DNA from: Heligmosomoides polygyrus polygyrus
Taxonomy: Eukaryota > Nematoda > Chromadorea > Rhabditida > Heligmosomidae
Assembly: GCA_947396885.1 (NCBI GenBank)
Contig: OX377204.1
Coordinates: 57,399,139 to 57,463,138, forward strand
DNA length: 64,000 bases
Direction of reading: 5' to 3'
Each line of letters starts with the position of its first letter. Within the stretch, counting starts at the first letter, position 1. The notes beneath the pieces are model-generated. The model worked only from the letters and a program-made list of their open reading frames with translations, made no database searches and was not told the origin of the DNA. Below, piece after piece: positions 44,064 through 55,172 of the stretch. The position numbers were made by a program, and so were the translations under genes.

Positions 44064-45701
44064 CAGTTATGGTTGTACCCTTTGATCAGATCCCAAAAAA
44101 GCCGCTTTTCCCGGCTTTTGCGTCTTTTGGATATAAATCGCTTAAAATTTGTTTATTTCAAAAATCATGGATGTATTTGAGCTCAGAAGCTAGAGCTTTA
44201 TCGTTTGGTATACATTGTTAATATCGAGCCATAAAAATATTCGAAATTGAAAACTTGCTCTTTATTGCGAAGGGCGGTTGCAAACGAATTGTCTGTCGCC
44301 AACCGTCGAAAACCGTTAAATGCTCACAATCTTCCTCCAATTTGAGGTTTTTTGAGAAACGGTTGGTACCGTTCGACTCGTCTCTTCGAATCAACACAAG
44401 CTTGTGTACAACTTTACCAGCTTTACCAGACCACCGCACTTTCGCAGTGGGTGGCCAAAAATGAGTGGAGCAGGCTCTTTGTGATTGGAGAAGCTTATTT
44501 TCCACGACTTACATGACCTCGGAGTATCTCAAGCATGGCGAACGTGCTCTGTCATGCCAGGGATTTTCCGTGAGTGCGCCGTGCACAATGCATACAGAGT
44601 CGAATCTATTAATAGAGTGGGCGCGACACCTTGTAGAGTGAGCGTTTAGGGAGTTTTATCAGAAATTTCGCGACGCCTTAATTGCTCCAATCTGTCCCGT
44701 CGAGACCTTAGAGTGCGCCGTGAGCAAAGCATATAGGATGGAACCTTTCAATCGAGTGGGCGTGAACCCTTCGAAATTGCACCCGCGAGCGTGTTCGGAG
44801 CACGATAACTCTGTCAAGTTCAAAACTTTCCGGATGCAACTCGAGTATTTTGTAGGCAACACAAGGTTCTTGAAGAACGCTGAAGCGGAACGGTGTATCT
44901 CATGATGACATTAAAGTACAGTGGCGCGAAGATGCTGGTGAGGCTTGTGCGAACCAATTTTTTCGGTCGACCACTACGGGAACACACCACTTAAGGCACT
45001 TTACGGTGGGCGAACACACCACTGAAGGCACTTTACGGTGACCTCCCCAGCTGCGCAAAATTCCTTAACCACTGCGGCCGTCTTAGAGCGGCGGACATGA
45101 GCGCTGGAGTCTCTTCCGCCCTTACTCGCTCATATTTGAGCTTTCGACACTGGCAATGATACCATTCTGTTCAGCTCAAAAAGCTATATCGAACGGTATC
45201 AATCCCTACCAGTTACGAGAACATGGATTTTTGAAAATTTCGCATAGAGGGTGAGGCCGCTTGAGGCCTCGCAAGATGGACGATGACGTAATCGAAAATC
45301 GATCGATAGAACTTTCCGTGTTGAATGGAGCGGTATTATTGTGAGCGTCAAAAACACAAATATGGGCGAGTAATAGCGCAGGAAACTGTTTCTCAAAAAA
45401 CCTCAAATTAGAGGAATTGTGAGCATGTGACGGTTTTCGTCGGTTTGCGACCGACGACTCGTCCACGACCGCCCTTCGCAATGGTGCACGATTTTGAACG
45501 TAAAATTAAAATTTGGGAAAATTTGGTTGAATTTTGAAATTTTTGACGCTTTTTAAGCTATCTGATAGAGCTTGATCTGCTGTACTCAAAAATGTGCTTG
45601 CTTTCTCAAATATTTAACTATGAAGGAAGTTATTTCGAAAGGCAAAAAGGCCAGGAAATGCGGCTTTTTCGGCATTTTTGAAAAGGCTACGGCCATAGCT
45701 G
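44064..45701. mobile_element. Second Tc1-type foldback element
   Basis: The ends CAGTTATGGTTGTACCCTTT (left) and CAGCTATGGCCGTAGCCTTT (right, read inward) are flanked by TA at 44062-44063 and 45702-45703. Inward, both sides carry AAAAAGCCGC and then an inverted block (left 44265-44380, right 45390-45480: CTCAAAAAACCTCAAATT). It holds diverged relatives of the 145-bp units of the 32836-40396 element (near 44588 and 44728), so they are one extended family. No transposase ORF. Confidence 0.8.
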
Positions 45702-45703
45702 TA

Positions 45704-46342
45704 CTGAGCTGTCAATAGTTTGAAGAGGCAACGCCAAAATAAGCTGGCATAAAACAACCTGCTGAGAGCAGTCATTTTTACACCTTTAACAAGGTGAGAG
45801 CTTACATATTGAGAACTCCGCCCGTGAATATTGACCATGTGCATGAAATTAAAGACACAGGAGTTTCTATCAATGACCGTTTATATTAAGCCAAGGTTTT
45901 TCAAGGTTGTGGTTCAGAATTCTCTTGTGATCATACGTCAACATTCCATCTAAAAACGGTTCTTTGCCCATTAACTGATTATGAGTATTCCTTTTTGATA
46001 TTAATCAATGCAGAAAATTTCAGGTTTAATTAAATGTCATCTTCCCATCTTCTCAGAATAAGAACAGTGAAAATTAAATGCATAACAGGGCGAGGTGTTC
46101 GAAACACGGAAGGGACCAGACATCTTGTTCCGAATGAGCAGACTGCCAAATCGCTCCTCAGAGGGCGCCTAATGTTTTTGCCCTGCTATTATTGTTGAAT
46201 GCGCTTCACATTGCGAAACGGAACGGCACAGCAAAGCACAACTCTGCGCTGCATCAGCTAGCAAGAAGTCCTACCATTATCAGACACCTGCCCAGGTTGT
46301 TCGGGTGACACATATGTAAACAATGCCGGAGAACATAAATGT
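45704..46342. other. No gene recognised (about 0.6 kb)
   Basis: AT-rich spacer between the foldback element and the LTR retrotransposon; nothing supportable. Confidence 0.45.
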
Positions 46343-46409
46343 AGCATGTGGTGTGATAGACCAAGAGGTCGCCCGGTCAAGAGTCGCGATCTGGGCGGCC
46401 ACCGGCTGG

Positions 46410-46416
46410 TATAAAA
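46410..46416 (+). promoter_or_regulatory. TATA box of the LTR promoter
   Basis: TATAAAA sits 63 bases into the LTR and is conserved at 49518-49524 in the 3' LTR. Transcription would start about 30 bases downstream, near CACGGACCCTCG. Inferred from motif and position only. Confidence 0.65.
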
Positions 46417-46696
46417 GGCCGCCGGTAGACACGGACCCTCGTCATCGTGTCGTCATTGGCCTACGTCACCGTTGACGTCGGGTCCGCCGCTGCCAGCCGC
46501 CGTCGCCTCCAGACCCTGCCCTGCCAGCCGCCGTCGTCTCCCGATCCCGCCAGCGCCAGCCTCCGTCGTCTTCAGCCCGCCAGCCGTCGTCGCCACCAGA
46601 CACTGTTCTGCCTGCCGACGCCGTCATCGCCAAGCCTTCCTGCCAGATACGGGCGACGGAGTCCACCATATCCCCTGTCCTTGTTTATTGTTCTTA

Positions 46697-46702
46697 AATA
46701 AA
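46697..46702 (+). terminator. LTR polyadenylation signal
   Basis: AATAAA in both LTRs (also 49805-49810), followed about 20-40 bases later by a GT-containing region. It would define the R/U5 boundary of the element transcript. Confidence 0.6.
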
Positions 46703-46800
46703 TATTTTTAATACATTGTCGAGGAGCACGAGAGCGGTTTCTGCTGCGGTCTGCGTATTCGGTGACGAATTTCCTATAAAGGCCTGGTACGATCCATACA

Positions 46801-46818
46801 TGGGGGCCGAAACGGCTC
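46801..46818 (+). promoter_or_regulatory. Primer-binding-site-like sequence
   Basis: TGGGGGCCGAAACGG begins immediately after the terminal CA of the 5' LTR, the canonical place and start (TGG, pairing with tRNA CCA). I could not assign the tRNA. Confidence 0.6.
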
Positions 46819-47300
46819 AGTACTAGATCAGACTTAGCAGCGCTACTGCTCTCGAGCCGCGACAAGGTTCGAGTGTGAGTGGGGAGAAGGAAGAGATCGA
46901 CCGAGCAGGTCTTCAGGTCAAGGCTAACAGATCAGGCTGTCAGAGTGAAGCCAAGGCGCAGAGATAGGCGCCAGAGCCGTGCAGAGCGAAGCTAAGGCGT
47001 AGAGATAGGCGCCAGAACTATTCAGAGCGAAGCCAAGGCACAGAAGCAAGGCACAGGAGAGCGTGCCATTAAGTGCTTAGTCCAGTAGGGAGAAAAAAAG
47101 GCGCAAAGTAAGCCGCCTGTGGAAAAGACTGAGTGAAAAGGAGGTGAGGGCGCATAGTAAGTCGCCTAAGGCAATACTCAGTGAGTGAGAGTGTTAAGAG
47201 TGTGGAGTGCTAAAGTTGTCCAAATAAGTAGCATCGTGTTCCGCGTGAATTGATCGTATTGTGTTCATAATATTATTCTCGAGCCGATTAAGTCGCTGTC

Positions 47301-48533
47301 ATGCAGAGATCGATGGAAATTAATGAATCTCATTCCAGATTCATGGTGTTAGAGAGTGCAGAAGATCACGCAGAGTCGAGAATGAAGAGAGATCCGACCA
47401 CCCAGGTGAGCAATGAGCCCAGAGAATTCGCAACAGTGGACGTAGCGGAAGAGCTGGGGAAAGCGATAGAAGACATTAAGAAGTTACCAGGTTGGATCAG
47501 TGAAAAATTGGGTGACATCAGATTGACGGGAAAGTGTCGATTACAGATAGATAAGGTTTTGGCTGAGCAGACAAAGCGGGTGTGTGAAGATTTGCAACAG
47601 TTGAGGGCAAGCATGATAGGGTACAAGCTGTTTAGCAGAGAACTGTTTGTAGCGCTTGAGCGGAAAGGAATAGATAGCCTGGCGGATCTGAATGACTATT
47701 TTGCAACAGCAGAAAGTGATGGCGAGCTAATAGCTGATGTATGCGACATGTTTCAGACGAACGTGCGAGACATGCGTGGAGTGCTGTCAGAGGTTCGACA
47801 GAAGACAGGATGGGTGCCACGAGCGACTGAAGAGGAGAAAATGGAAACTAACAGAGACAATGGTAGGCTGCATAAGCTACTAAGAGAAGGAAATAGCACA
47901 ACTAACCAAAGCGATGTTCAGACCAGGGTGGCGAGCACATCGAGGCCGCGGACTGGAGCACCCTTCGGGCAGCATTGGAGGCCGCATTCGGGGATCTTGG
48001 AGGAAGCAGCCCACATGGAAAGAGGTCAGGAGTTTGTGAACTTTGTGGCAATGATACAGTCGAATGCGTGCGGGAACCCCGGAGTATTTAGGGGAAATAG
48101 ATCGGAAAATTTTAATGAGTTCATTCGACGATTCGTAAGAAAGTATAGAGCAGTAATCGTGGATGATCAGGCATTGCTGGATATACTGGTAGATGACCAT
48201 CTTGACGACAGAGCAAAGAAGGTTTTCTGGTCGTTACCCAGCACCGTAAGGGAACAAGGGTTCGATGTAGTTGTTGATGAGTTAAGGAGGCTCTTGTCAA
48301 GTGACTCCACAGCGGGTAGGCTTAGAGCGCTGTCGGAGTTAAGGAATTTAAGGCGACGAAAGGGTCAAAGCGTAGCAGAATTCTGTGTAGTGTTGGAAAA
48401 ACTTGGACGCCAAGCTAACCCTTCATGTATTGTAGGGAACAGGTCATTGGAGTATGCGCAGATACTCTTGGATAACCTCACGGATTGGCCAGAGCACGTT
48501 CACTTGCTCAGAACGCTACATAGGGTAGACTAG
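47301..48533 (+). CDS. gag, N-terminal and capsid part (410 codons to a TAG)
   Basis: Encodes the structural protein that would package element RNA. The first 200 residues are helical and charged (ELGKAIEDIKKLPGWISEKL). A capsid-like region follows around residues 250-390, with NFNEFIRRFVRKYR, DHLDDRAKKVFWSLP and RRRKGQSVAEFCVVLEKLGR, typical of retrotransposon gag. The TAG at 48531 interrupts the frame, which then continues in the same register (KEAYESVKQLALSIEQ), so it is a nonsense change, not the natural end. Start Met chosen as the first in frame after a leader of about 500 bases that contains tandem AGCGAAGCCAAGGCGCAGAG-like units (46960-47050). Confidence 0.8.
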   Translation: MQRSMEINESHSRFMVLESAEDHAESRMKRDPTTQVSNEPREFATVDVAEELGKAIEDIKKLPGWISEKLGDIRLTGKCRLQIDKVLAEQTKRVCEDLQQLRASMIGYKLFSRELFVALERKGIDSLADLNDYFATAESDGELIADVCDMFQTNVRDMRGVLSEVRQKTGWVPRATEEEKMETNRDNGRLHKLLREGNSTTNQSDVQTRVASTSRPRTGAPFGQHWRPHSGILEEAAHMERGQEFVNFVAMIQSNACGNPGVFRGNRSENFNEFIRRFVRKYRAVIVDDQALLDILVDDHLDDRAKKVFWSLPSTVREQGFDVVVDELRRLLSSDSTAGRLRALSELRNLRRRKGQSVAEFCVVLEKLGRQANPSCIVGNRSLEYAQILLDNLTDWPEHVHLLRTLHRVD

Positions 48534-49451
48534 AAAGAGGCGTATGAATCGGTGAAGCAGCTGGCTCTTTCTATCGAACAGGCTAAATCCATGTGGTCTA
48601 CCAATGAAAACAAACCGAGGGAGGAATGGCATAGTTGGAGAAAGAGATCAATGGGGTACCAGGAAAGCCCAGTTAGAAGCGATTTCGAAAGGTTAGAAAG
48701 ACTGACTGCTAATAATAGTGTCACGGTAGAGCGAAATTTTGAGAAAGAACATTGTTTTACGCCGCCAGAACGCCCGAGTTTCCGGGTGGTAGCAGCGGTC
48801 AAAGGAGTAGCGGTGGTAATGCTAGAGAAAATAAATCACATAGTGGCGGAAGTAATGAGCAAAGGAAGTGCTATAACTGCCATAAATTCGGACACATAGG
48901 TAAAGATTGTCCGGTTAAAAGAACTCAGGTTAACCAAATCGGCGGAAAGCGTGCATTAGGTGAAGAACGTGAAAGGATTTCAAAGGTAATCACTAGTGCG
49001 CGGAGTCTAGAGGTGAGATGTGATGAAAAAGCGATCGAAGAGACTCCACTTATCGGCAAGACTATGACAGTCTGGGCGAAATTAGTCGATACTCGAGTCC
49101 CGGCAATTCTAGATTCAGGCTCCATGATAAGCATCATACCTGTGGGATTGCTAGCTTAAGCTCAGAAGTCTGGGTATAATGTGGACAGCTTGGAGGTACT
49201 ACCTAAGACATCAATGGTGCCGGTATATGATGCCTCGGGCAATCAAATGGCCTTTCTAGGAGCTGTTAAGGTGGTAGTAAAGCTAGAAGGTGGTGGAAAA
49301 GCCGATGTAGCCTTTCATATCTCGGACGAGAAAGGCGAGGAGATACTATTAGGGACCAATGCACTGGATAAACTTGGCGTGCAAGTATCTCTAACACCTG
49401 AGCTGAAGAAGACCTTTCAGCTGCCGAGGACAGCAGCTCCAGAGGGGGGCG
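48534..49451 (+). pseudogene. gag C-terminus, zinc knuckle and retropepsin, disrupted
   Basis: The capsid frame continues to about 48750, then one frameshift leads to the frame 48752-49159. That frame holds a CCHC zinc knuckle, CYNCHKFGHIGKDC (48869-48910), which would bind RNA, and a retropepsin active site ILDSGSMISIIP (Asp codon at 49112). A TAA at 49157 interrupts; the same register resumes with VYDASGNQMAFLGAVKV and ILLGTNALDKLGV, the protease flap-to-C-terminal part, and runs into the purine tract. In autonomous relatives reverse transcriptase would follow; here nothing does. Confidence 0.85.
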
Positions 49452-49452
49452 G
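49441..49452 (+). promoter_or_regulatory. Polypurine tract
   Basis: AGAGGGGGGCGG lies directly before the 3' LTR (GCA then TG). It is the expected plus-strand primer for reverse transcription and shows that the 3' end was not rearranged. Confidence 0.75.
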
Positions 49453-49454
49453 CA

Positions 49455-49908
49455 TGTGGTGTGATAGACCAAGAGGTCGCCCGGTCAAGAGGCGCGATCT
49501 GGGCGGCCACCGGCTGGTATAAAAGGCCGCCGGTAGACACGGACCCTCGTCATCGTGTCGTCATTGGCCCACGTCACCGTTGACGTCGGGTCCGCCGCTG
49601 CCAGCTGCCGTCGCCTCCAGACCCTGCCCTGCTAGCCGCCGTCGTTTCCCGATCCCGCCAGCGCCAGCGTCCGTCGTCTTCAGCCCACCAGCCGTCGTCG
49701 CCACCAGACCCTGTTCTGCCTGCCGACACCGTCATCGCCAAGCCTGGCCGCCAGTTACGGACGACGGAGTCCACCATATCCCCTGTCCTTGTTTATTGTT
49801 GTTAAATAAATATTTTTAATACATTGTCGAGGAGCACGAGAGCGGTTTCTGCTGCGGACTGCGTATTCGGTGACGAATTTCCTATAAAGGCCTGGTACGA
49901 TCCGTACA
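49455..49908 (+). repeat. 3' LTR
   Basis: 454 bp, colinear with the 5' LTR at a constant offset of 3108. Ends GTACA, followed by the AGCA duplication. Confidence 0.93.
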
Positions 49909-50039
49909 AGCACCAGAACCAACCTTCAGTTCGTCAGACAGACTTCTCCTTCGAGAGATGGCATTGCTTGAACGCTGCAGAACAGCCTGAAAGAATAGTG
50001 AAAACTCACACGTAAACGCCAGAAAACTTCAACTCATAC

Positions 50040-50288
50040 CGGTTTGCTGACCGCACTTCCACACACCATCCCTGATGTGCTCCACTCAACGCCGGCCGTT
50101 GCCTGAGCAGTCATAGATCCCTTGGTGTCTTTGTCTTTCGTATGAAGGATTCCTTGTGCTAGAAGTACTGCGGAAGATTTTCTGTCCCTAGAGGCTGGTC
50201 CAATGGGATCGTTGGCAAGCAAGGACAACTCTTGCTCGGACCGGCACCTCGGAGCAGCCCACCTCTGGCCGAATTCGGCAGTTGTCAT
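50040..50288 (-). CDS. Possible internal exon of a minus-strand gene
   Basis: On the minus strand a strong acceptor (CCCCTTTTCCAG) precedes an open stretch of exactly 83 codons ending at a donor (AACCG then GTATGAG). The peptide begins MTTAEFGQRWAAPRC and ends GMVCGSAVSKP, with no known domain. A second minus frame through 50529-50188 (with FTCGGCFTSYFSHENK) overlaps it, so the true frame is undecided. It lies in the longest stretch free of recognised transposons after the LTR element. Host exon, chance ORF or part of an unrecognised element all remain possible. Confidence 0.3.
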
Positions 50289-50529
50289 CTGGAAAAAGGG
50301 GAGAGGGAGAAGTGATGCCTCCAGAGGTGTATAGGATGAGCTCAATATCCTTGTTTTCGTGTGAAAAGTAGGACGTAAAACAGCCACCACAGGTAAATTC
50401 AGTTCCCGCTCGCATAATGCGTTTGAGAAGGCCGGTGAAAATCCGGAAGAGAGTACGGGAGCAGCGCCCTAGCCGCTGCTGGCCTCTTTGCACTGTTTCA
50501 TCGATAGAGTTATTTAAAAGCGCATTCAC

Positions 50530-51259
50530 TCGCTAAAAAGTACTGAAACATGTAATGGTAAAGACATTCTGTACACGAGGGACCCTGACAAGGCAAGGCC
50601 TAAAGCTTTTGTCTGAACGGCGTGTGTTCCAAAAAATCAAAGAAAAAATCTATCCTTAGAGATAAGCTCAGCAACAAGTGAGATAGAAATGCGTAAGATA
50701 CAGCAAATAGTAGAGGACAAATAAACGCAGTCACCTAAAAAATGAATGAAAATTTCACCCCGTCTGCTTCTGTTATTTGTGATAAAAGAAATCCTGCAGT
50801 AGCTTCAAAGAATTCTTTCAGGATTTCTTTCTACTTGAGCACGACATGCTGCAGCAACCACGGGCGCTTCGACCTGAGTAGCAACACTTTTGTGGACGAA
50901 GAAGGGTGCTATGCACCCAATACGTTGGCGCGCGCGTCCCTACTGACCAACGGGCAAATTATGAAAGAAGAAGGCCATATAAGAGCTATGGTAACTTAGC
51001 TTGTAAATGTGTGAAAACCAAAGAATTAGTTTTGTTCTCGCGCCGCATAAATGAACCTTAAACGAGGACCAAACAGACAAAGTATTCATCTCTCTGAGCT
51101 CATCAGTATAGAAGCGTAGGGAAGGTCGTGTTGCTGCAAACCCACCTGAATTCCTCCTGTTGATGTGCGACATGACGAACAACAATTAAGCATGAAGAAA
51201 TAAATATAAGGCGTGGTATTAAATTAGCAGTATAGAGAAACCATAAGAATTAGTTAGGA
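50530..51259. other. No gene recognised (about 0.7 kb)
   Basis: AT-rich spacer with short frames only, ahead of the CR1-like element. Confidence 0.4.
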
Positions 51260-53080
51260 CCTTGATCTCGAAGGAGATGTTGACAAAGCTAACCTCTTAC
51301 TCGACAAATTCCGCTCGGTATACTCAAAAAACGATTGGAAGTTGCCATCTTTTAAACCGGAGATTTCAAGCTACATGCAGTCTTTTCCCTGGTTCAAGAA
51401 GAATATATTTTTGATGAGTTCATTCATGGCAAAAATTCTTGCTTAGGGACACCTGACTACCTCTCAATCTACTTTATTCGGAAGGTTGCTCATGTTATTT
51501 CCAAACATTTGGCACACATAGCAATCAATCCTCAATGTACAGCGAGGTGCCCGTTCGGTGCAAGCATTCGATTATTACTCTGATTCAGAAAAGCAAGCCT
51601 GCAGGCGATCCAAATAACTATAGGCCAATCAATGTTACGTCATATTTCTGCAAAAACGTTGAAAAAATTGTTAAGAGGGTCGTTGAGCACTTGGAGGAAA
51701 ACAAAATTATTTCTGAATCTTAACACGGGTTTGTAATAGGGAAATCAGTAGAAACGAATTCGCCTGGACCAACCTGCTATATGATGAAAAGTGTTGTGAT
51801 ATTATTTATTTTGATTTCTCTAAAGCGTTTGATCGAATCAGTCTTATGAAATTAACTCACAAAATTAAATCATTGGGTTTTCACCCTGTCCTCGAAAAGT
51901 GGCTCTGTGAGTACGTCACTGGCAGTACGTTTCAGGGTAAAATCAAAAATGTTTTGTATACATCTAGGAAAGTTATTAGCGGAGTCCCTCAAGGGACGAT
52001 CCTCTATCCTATTTTGTTCAATATTTACACATCTGATCTCCCACTTACTATTTAAGAATACTAGGATCCATTGTATCCAATTCGCTGATGACCTCAAGAT
52101 TTACTGTGAGTTTCGGAAAGATGACCCTCTTCACTTGCAAAATGGAATCGACAGTGTCTTCATGTGGTCTAAAACATGGTAGCTGCCGTTGAGTCTCGAA
52201 AAAACAAATTATCTAATTGGTCGAGCCTTTACATCTCCTTCATACACTCTAGACGGGGTTACAATAGCTAAGACTGAAACGATCACAGATGTCGGGTTCA
52301 AATATGACAATAAGCTGGACTTCTCCGATCACCTCAAAATGATATGTAGTAAAGCACAGGGTGTAACCTATCGAATATTTAAAGGGCTATCCACCACGAA
52401 TAAAGAGGTACTTGAGGCCTACAAAGCATTTGTAAGGCCCATCGTAGAAAGTGGAAACATACTGTTCTCATCGCATAAGAAGAAGGATATCCAGTGCATT
52501 GAGAAAGTAAAAAAACATCTAAAGTAGAAAAATAATCACCAGATATAACGGATTTTTTCATCCTCAAGTCTCTAAAGATTCTATTCGAAACAGATTTTTA
52601 AATGTTCACTCTTTGTTCTCTAGAAAGAAGTATGGCGGATGTCTTTTGGGTCCACAAACTTCTCTCTGGCACAATAAGAATCAAACTCGCAAAGTTTTAC
52701 AAGCTGCGGCCTTCTAAAGCAAGAGGAACCCCGCTGAAAATCTGGTATCCGAAGCCTAAAAACGGCATTAGAGCACGGCACTCTTTCACGGCAAGGGCAG
52801 GCTCCGCATATCTAAAGCTAAGAAGCACTACAAATCCAACTCTAGACAATTATCAATCGTTTAAAAGACTTGCTGGGGAAACCTATAAATGCAGATGACG
52901 TTTTCTGTTTGTGTTTATGTTCCAATTGCTTGTTACTGTATCTTTTTTTTTAATTGAGCAATTGCAGTTTTACACCGCTTTGATTTTTGTCGCTATCTAT
53001 GTACCAGCTCAATTGGATGGCGATACCATGTTTGCTGCTGTATCTCATGTACATCGTAATAAACTATTACTATTACTATC
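51260..53080 (+). pseudogene. CR1-like non-LTR retrotransposon, reverse transcriptase part
   Basis: Readable in pieces. DVDKANLLLDKFRSVYS lies at about 51275; after frame changes comes SIITLIQKSKPAGDPNNYRP (51560) and the catalytic IIYFDFSKAFDRIS (51810). Then GVPQGTILYPILFNIYTSDL (51980) and the polymerase box QFADDLKIYC (52080) follow. After a stop the frame 52189-52527 carries GFKYDNKLDFSDHLK. The C-terminus at 52602-52898 includes IWYPKPKNGIRARHSF. At least five stops or frameshifts. The 3' end is TAATAAACTATTACTATTAC near 53060. Endonuclease domain not found, so it is 5'-truncated. CR1/jockey-type assignment is from motif spacing. Confidence 0.75.
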
Positions 53081-53189
53081 CTTACCCAAAATGGCCTACC
53101 TGTCTCACCGGTATGTCTGCTTGCACTGAGAGCAGGTTACGAGGTACACCACCCCCGAGGCCATGCAATCTTCTCCTTTACCAAACGGA

Positions 53190-53838
53190 CACACTACACA
53201 TGAAGGAGTAGTACAAGCGTAATCATACAGACGGTTCCGTTTCGCGCCCAGAGATTACTAGGTGGTATCTCAGCTAGCCTAATCAGGTTGTCCAATACAG
53301 CCCTACGAAGACAGCTTCGTACTTGAACCCTTAGAGCATCCGAGATAAATGGGACTGAGAAAGCAATCTTTGTGCGCCCTTGGTTTCTGATCATTCGTTC
53401 ACCTGCATGCTGACGATGTTGCGCACGCAGGCTTTCAGTAGCATGACCAAAATACCCATTGGACAATGCAATTCAAGAAGCCATTTCGCTTAACAAACAC
53501 CTGAAGTCTTCATTGGAAGACACCTGGTCGCTGTGTGGAACACTTTCCTGATACTGGCCCTTTTAGTACTGCTCGGATGCGCAGAACGGAAATGCACCAA
53601 GACTTTTATGTTACTAGGCTTTTTATATCACTTCGTGTGGAAGGTGCTACGAGAGAAATGCACTTGCACGTTGAGGAACGGCAGCCAGTTGTTTGTCGGT
53701 TTTTCTCTTGTGAGCGTAATATGCTTCGCTTGATGATTGAGGAGGTCGAGGCAGGAATCCACTTCGCTTTGTGTGGCACAAACTATGGAACAATCATCTA
53801 TATACCGACAGTAAAGTAGACGTCTGCATTCCAACACG
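53190..53838 (-). pseudogene. Penelope-like element fragment
   Basis: The minus strand encodes the end of a Penelope-type reverse transcriptase: LLYCRYIDDCSIVCAT (53815-53770), the catalytic IDD block being equivalent to YVDD at 10390, then TREKPTNNWLPFLNVQVHF. After frame changes it shows KIAFSVPFISDALR, which aligns with PFLVPFISDEVS of the copy at 8991. The GIY-YIG domain is missing. The fragment ends close to the terminal repeat of the element that starts at 53860. Confidence 0.75.
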
Positions 53839-54899
53839 GGTCTCTCTATTTATGACATACAGGGTGTCTCACAGAAATGTATACACTGTTTGAAAGGCAA
53901 TAACTTTGCTCACAGTAAAGGTAGAAAAGGTAGCGAATAAGTTGAGAGCTCATGTGAAAGCTTAAGAAAATGCAAATTTTCTGACATATGAGCGGTGTGG
54001 AATGCGCCATGCGCTCGTCTGATATTTTGCATTTTACACTCGATCGATGGTGTTTCACTTGAATGCTTGCCATAATTTCTCACAAAGTGGCCGTTTCGAT
54101 TGAATCGACCTTCTTTTAAGGTTTATAACTTAAAAACACATTACGGATTGCAAAAAATGCAGGATATTCTAAAAATGCAGGTACTATTTAAAAGGTCAAC
54201 ATTGCTGATAGTGAAGCTTTTGAAGATGTTTGATGCTCATATAAAACAGCAGAGTTACAAATTTCTGTGGCGTGTAAAAAGCCAAGATTGCGCCATGCCA
54301 CCGCCTAGTACCTTGCATTTCAGACTCGATTGATTGTGCGCGGGCTGAATGCTTGTCACAATCTTGTTACTACTTGGCCATATACCCCTGTGCTTCTTTC
54401 AACGTTGAGAACCTGACGATAATGTGAAAGACATGCGCCATGCAAGTTTATTGATTTCACAATTTAAATGTGACCAGGAGTCCCATTTTCCAAAACGGAT
54501 TCTGTGGGACTGAAGAAACGACATTCAAGCTGAATGAATAGGTTAATCGGCGTAACTGAAGCTACTGATTGCTGGAAAACATTAAAAGAAGCACAGTACA
54601 GGTTAATGTAGCTAAGTAGTAACAAGATTGTTACAAGCATTCAGCCCATGCACAATCAGTTTGAAATGCAAGGTTTTAGGCAGCTGCATGGCGTGATTTC
54701 GACTATTTCCACTTCAAAAAAATCTCGTTACACTGTGTTTTTATATAAACCTCACATCTCGTCGTCATCTCGATCGTAGAGGGATCGAAGTCTTGGTTGG
54801 CCTGGGCGCGAAATCCCGAAAATAGGACCAGAAACTTTGTATAATGTGAGCGCGACAGCCGGCATATCCTCCGACTGCATTACACACCCCCCCCCCCAA

Positions 54900-55172
54900 A
54901 ATGCATTATTTTCAAAAATTCAAAACAAACTCACGAAAACATTAAAATATTCTTGTTAAGCTTTTTCAGGAACAGTCCTAATCGGAAGGTTGACACCTGC
55001 AACATTAGAGAATGCCAAGGATAAATGTGATAAACTCATTGAGAAAAAAGTCTGTTAAAAATTTTGTTGAATATCTAAAAATTTCCGTTAAGTCGTTGAG
55101 CCAGATTTTAAGAAAAAGTGCCGTTAATTCATTAAATTCGTTAAATGGTTTACTGGTAAATGTACACCCCTG
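54900..55172 (-). repeat. hAT-like terminal fragment
   Basis: Similar over about 270 bases to 260-521: TTTTCAGGAACAGTCCT, GAGAAAAAAGTC, TTCCGTTAAGTCGTTGAGCC and the end ATGTACACCCCTG. The left boundary is unclear, at a C11 tract near 54887. Confidence 0.6.

Larger units (their letters stand above)
46347..46800 (+). repeat. 5' LTR
   Basis: 454 bp, TGTGGTGTGA...ATACA. By eye it differs from the 3' LTR at about 17 positions with no indels (near 96% identity). The U3 part holds TATAAAA at 46410; a CCGCCGTCGTC-rich tract of about 150 bp follows, then AATAAA at 46697. The GC-rich tract yields spurious frames on both strands. Confidence 0.93.
46347..49908 (+). mobile_element. LTR retrotransposon encoding only gag and protease
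   Basis: Two 454-bp LTRs in direct orientation, each starting TG and ending CA, bracket 2654 bp. AGCA flanks the element at 46343-46346 and 49909-49912, a 4-bp target duplication. A TGG-initiated primer-binding-like site follows the 5' LTR and a purine tract precedes the 3' LTR. The interior codes for capsid, a zinc knuckle and retropepsin, then goes straight to the purine tract. Reverse transcriptase, RNase H and integrase are absent. Because all ends needed for retrotransposition are present, this is a non-autonomous derivative, not a random truncation. Superfamily is probably Ty3/Gypsy by duplication length and protease style. Confidence 0.92.

Noticed and set aside
46447..46711. Open frames on both strands in the LTR (and their copies at 49574-49819)
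   Set aside because: They come from the CCGCCGTCGTC-rich tract of the LTR; the same low-complexity words appear in both LTRs and in all frames.
47301..49451. Endogenous retrovirus with envelope
   Set aside because: There is no envelope, polymerase or integrase sequence between the LTRs; the ends and coding content fit a non-autonomous LTR retrotransposon.
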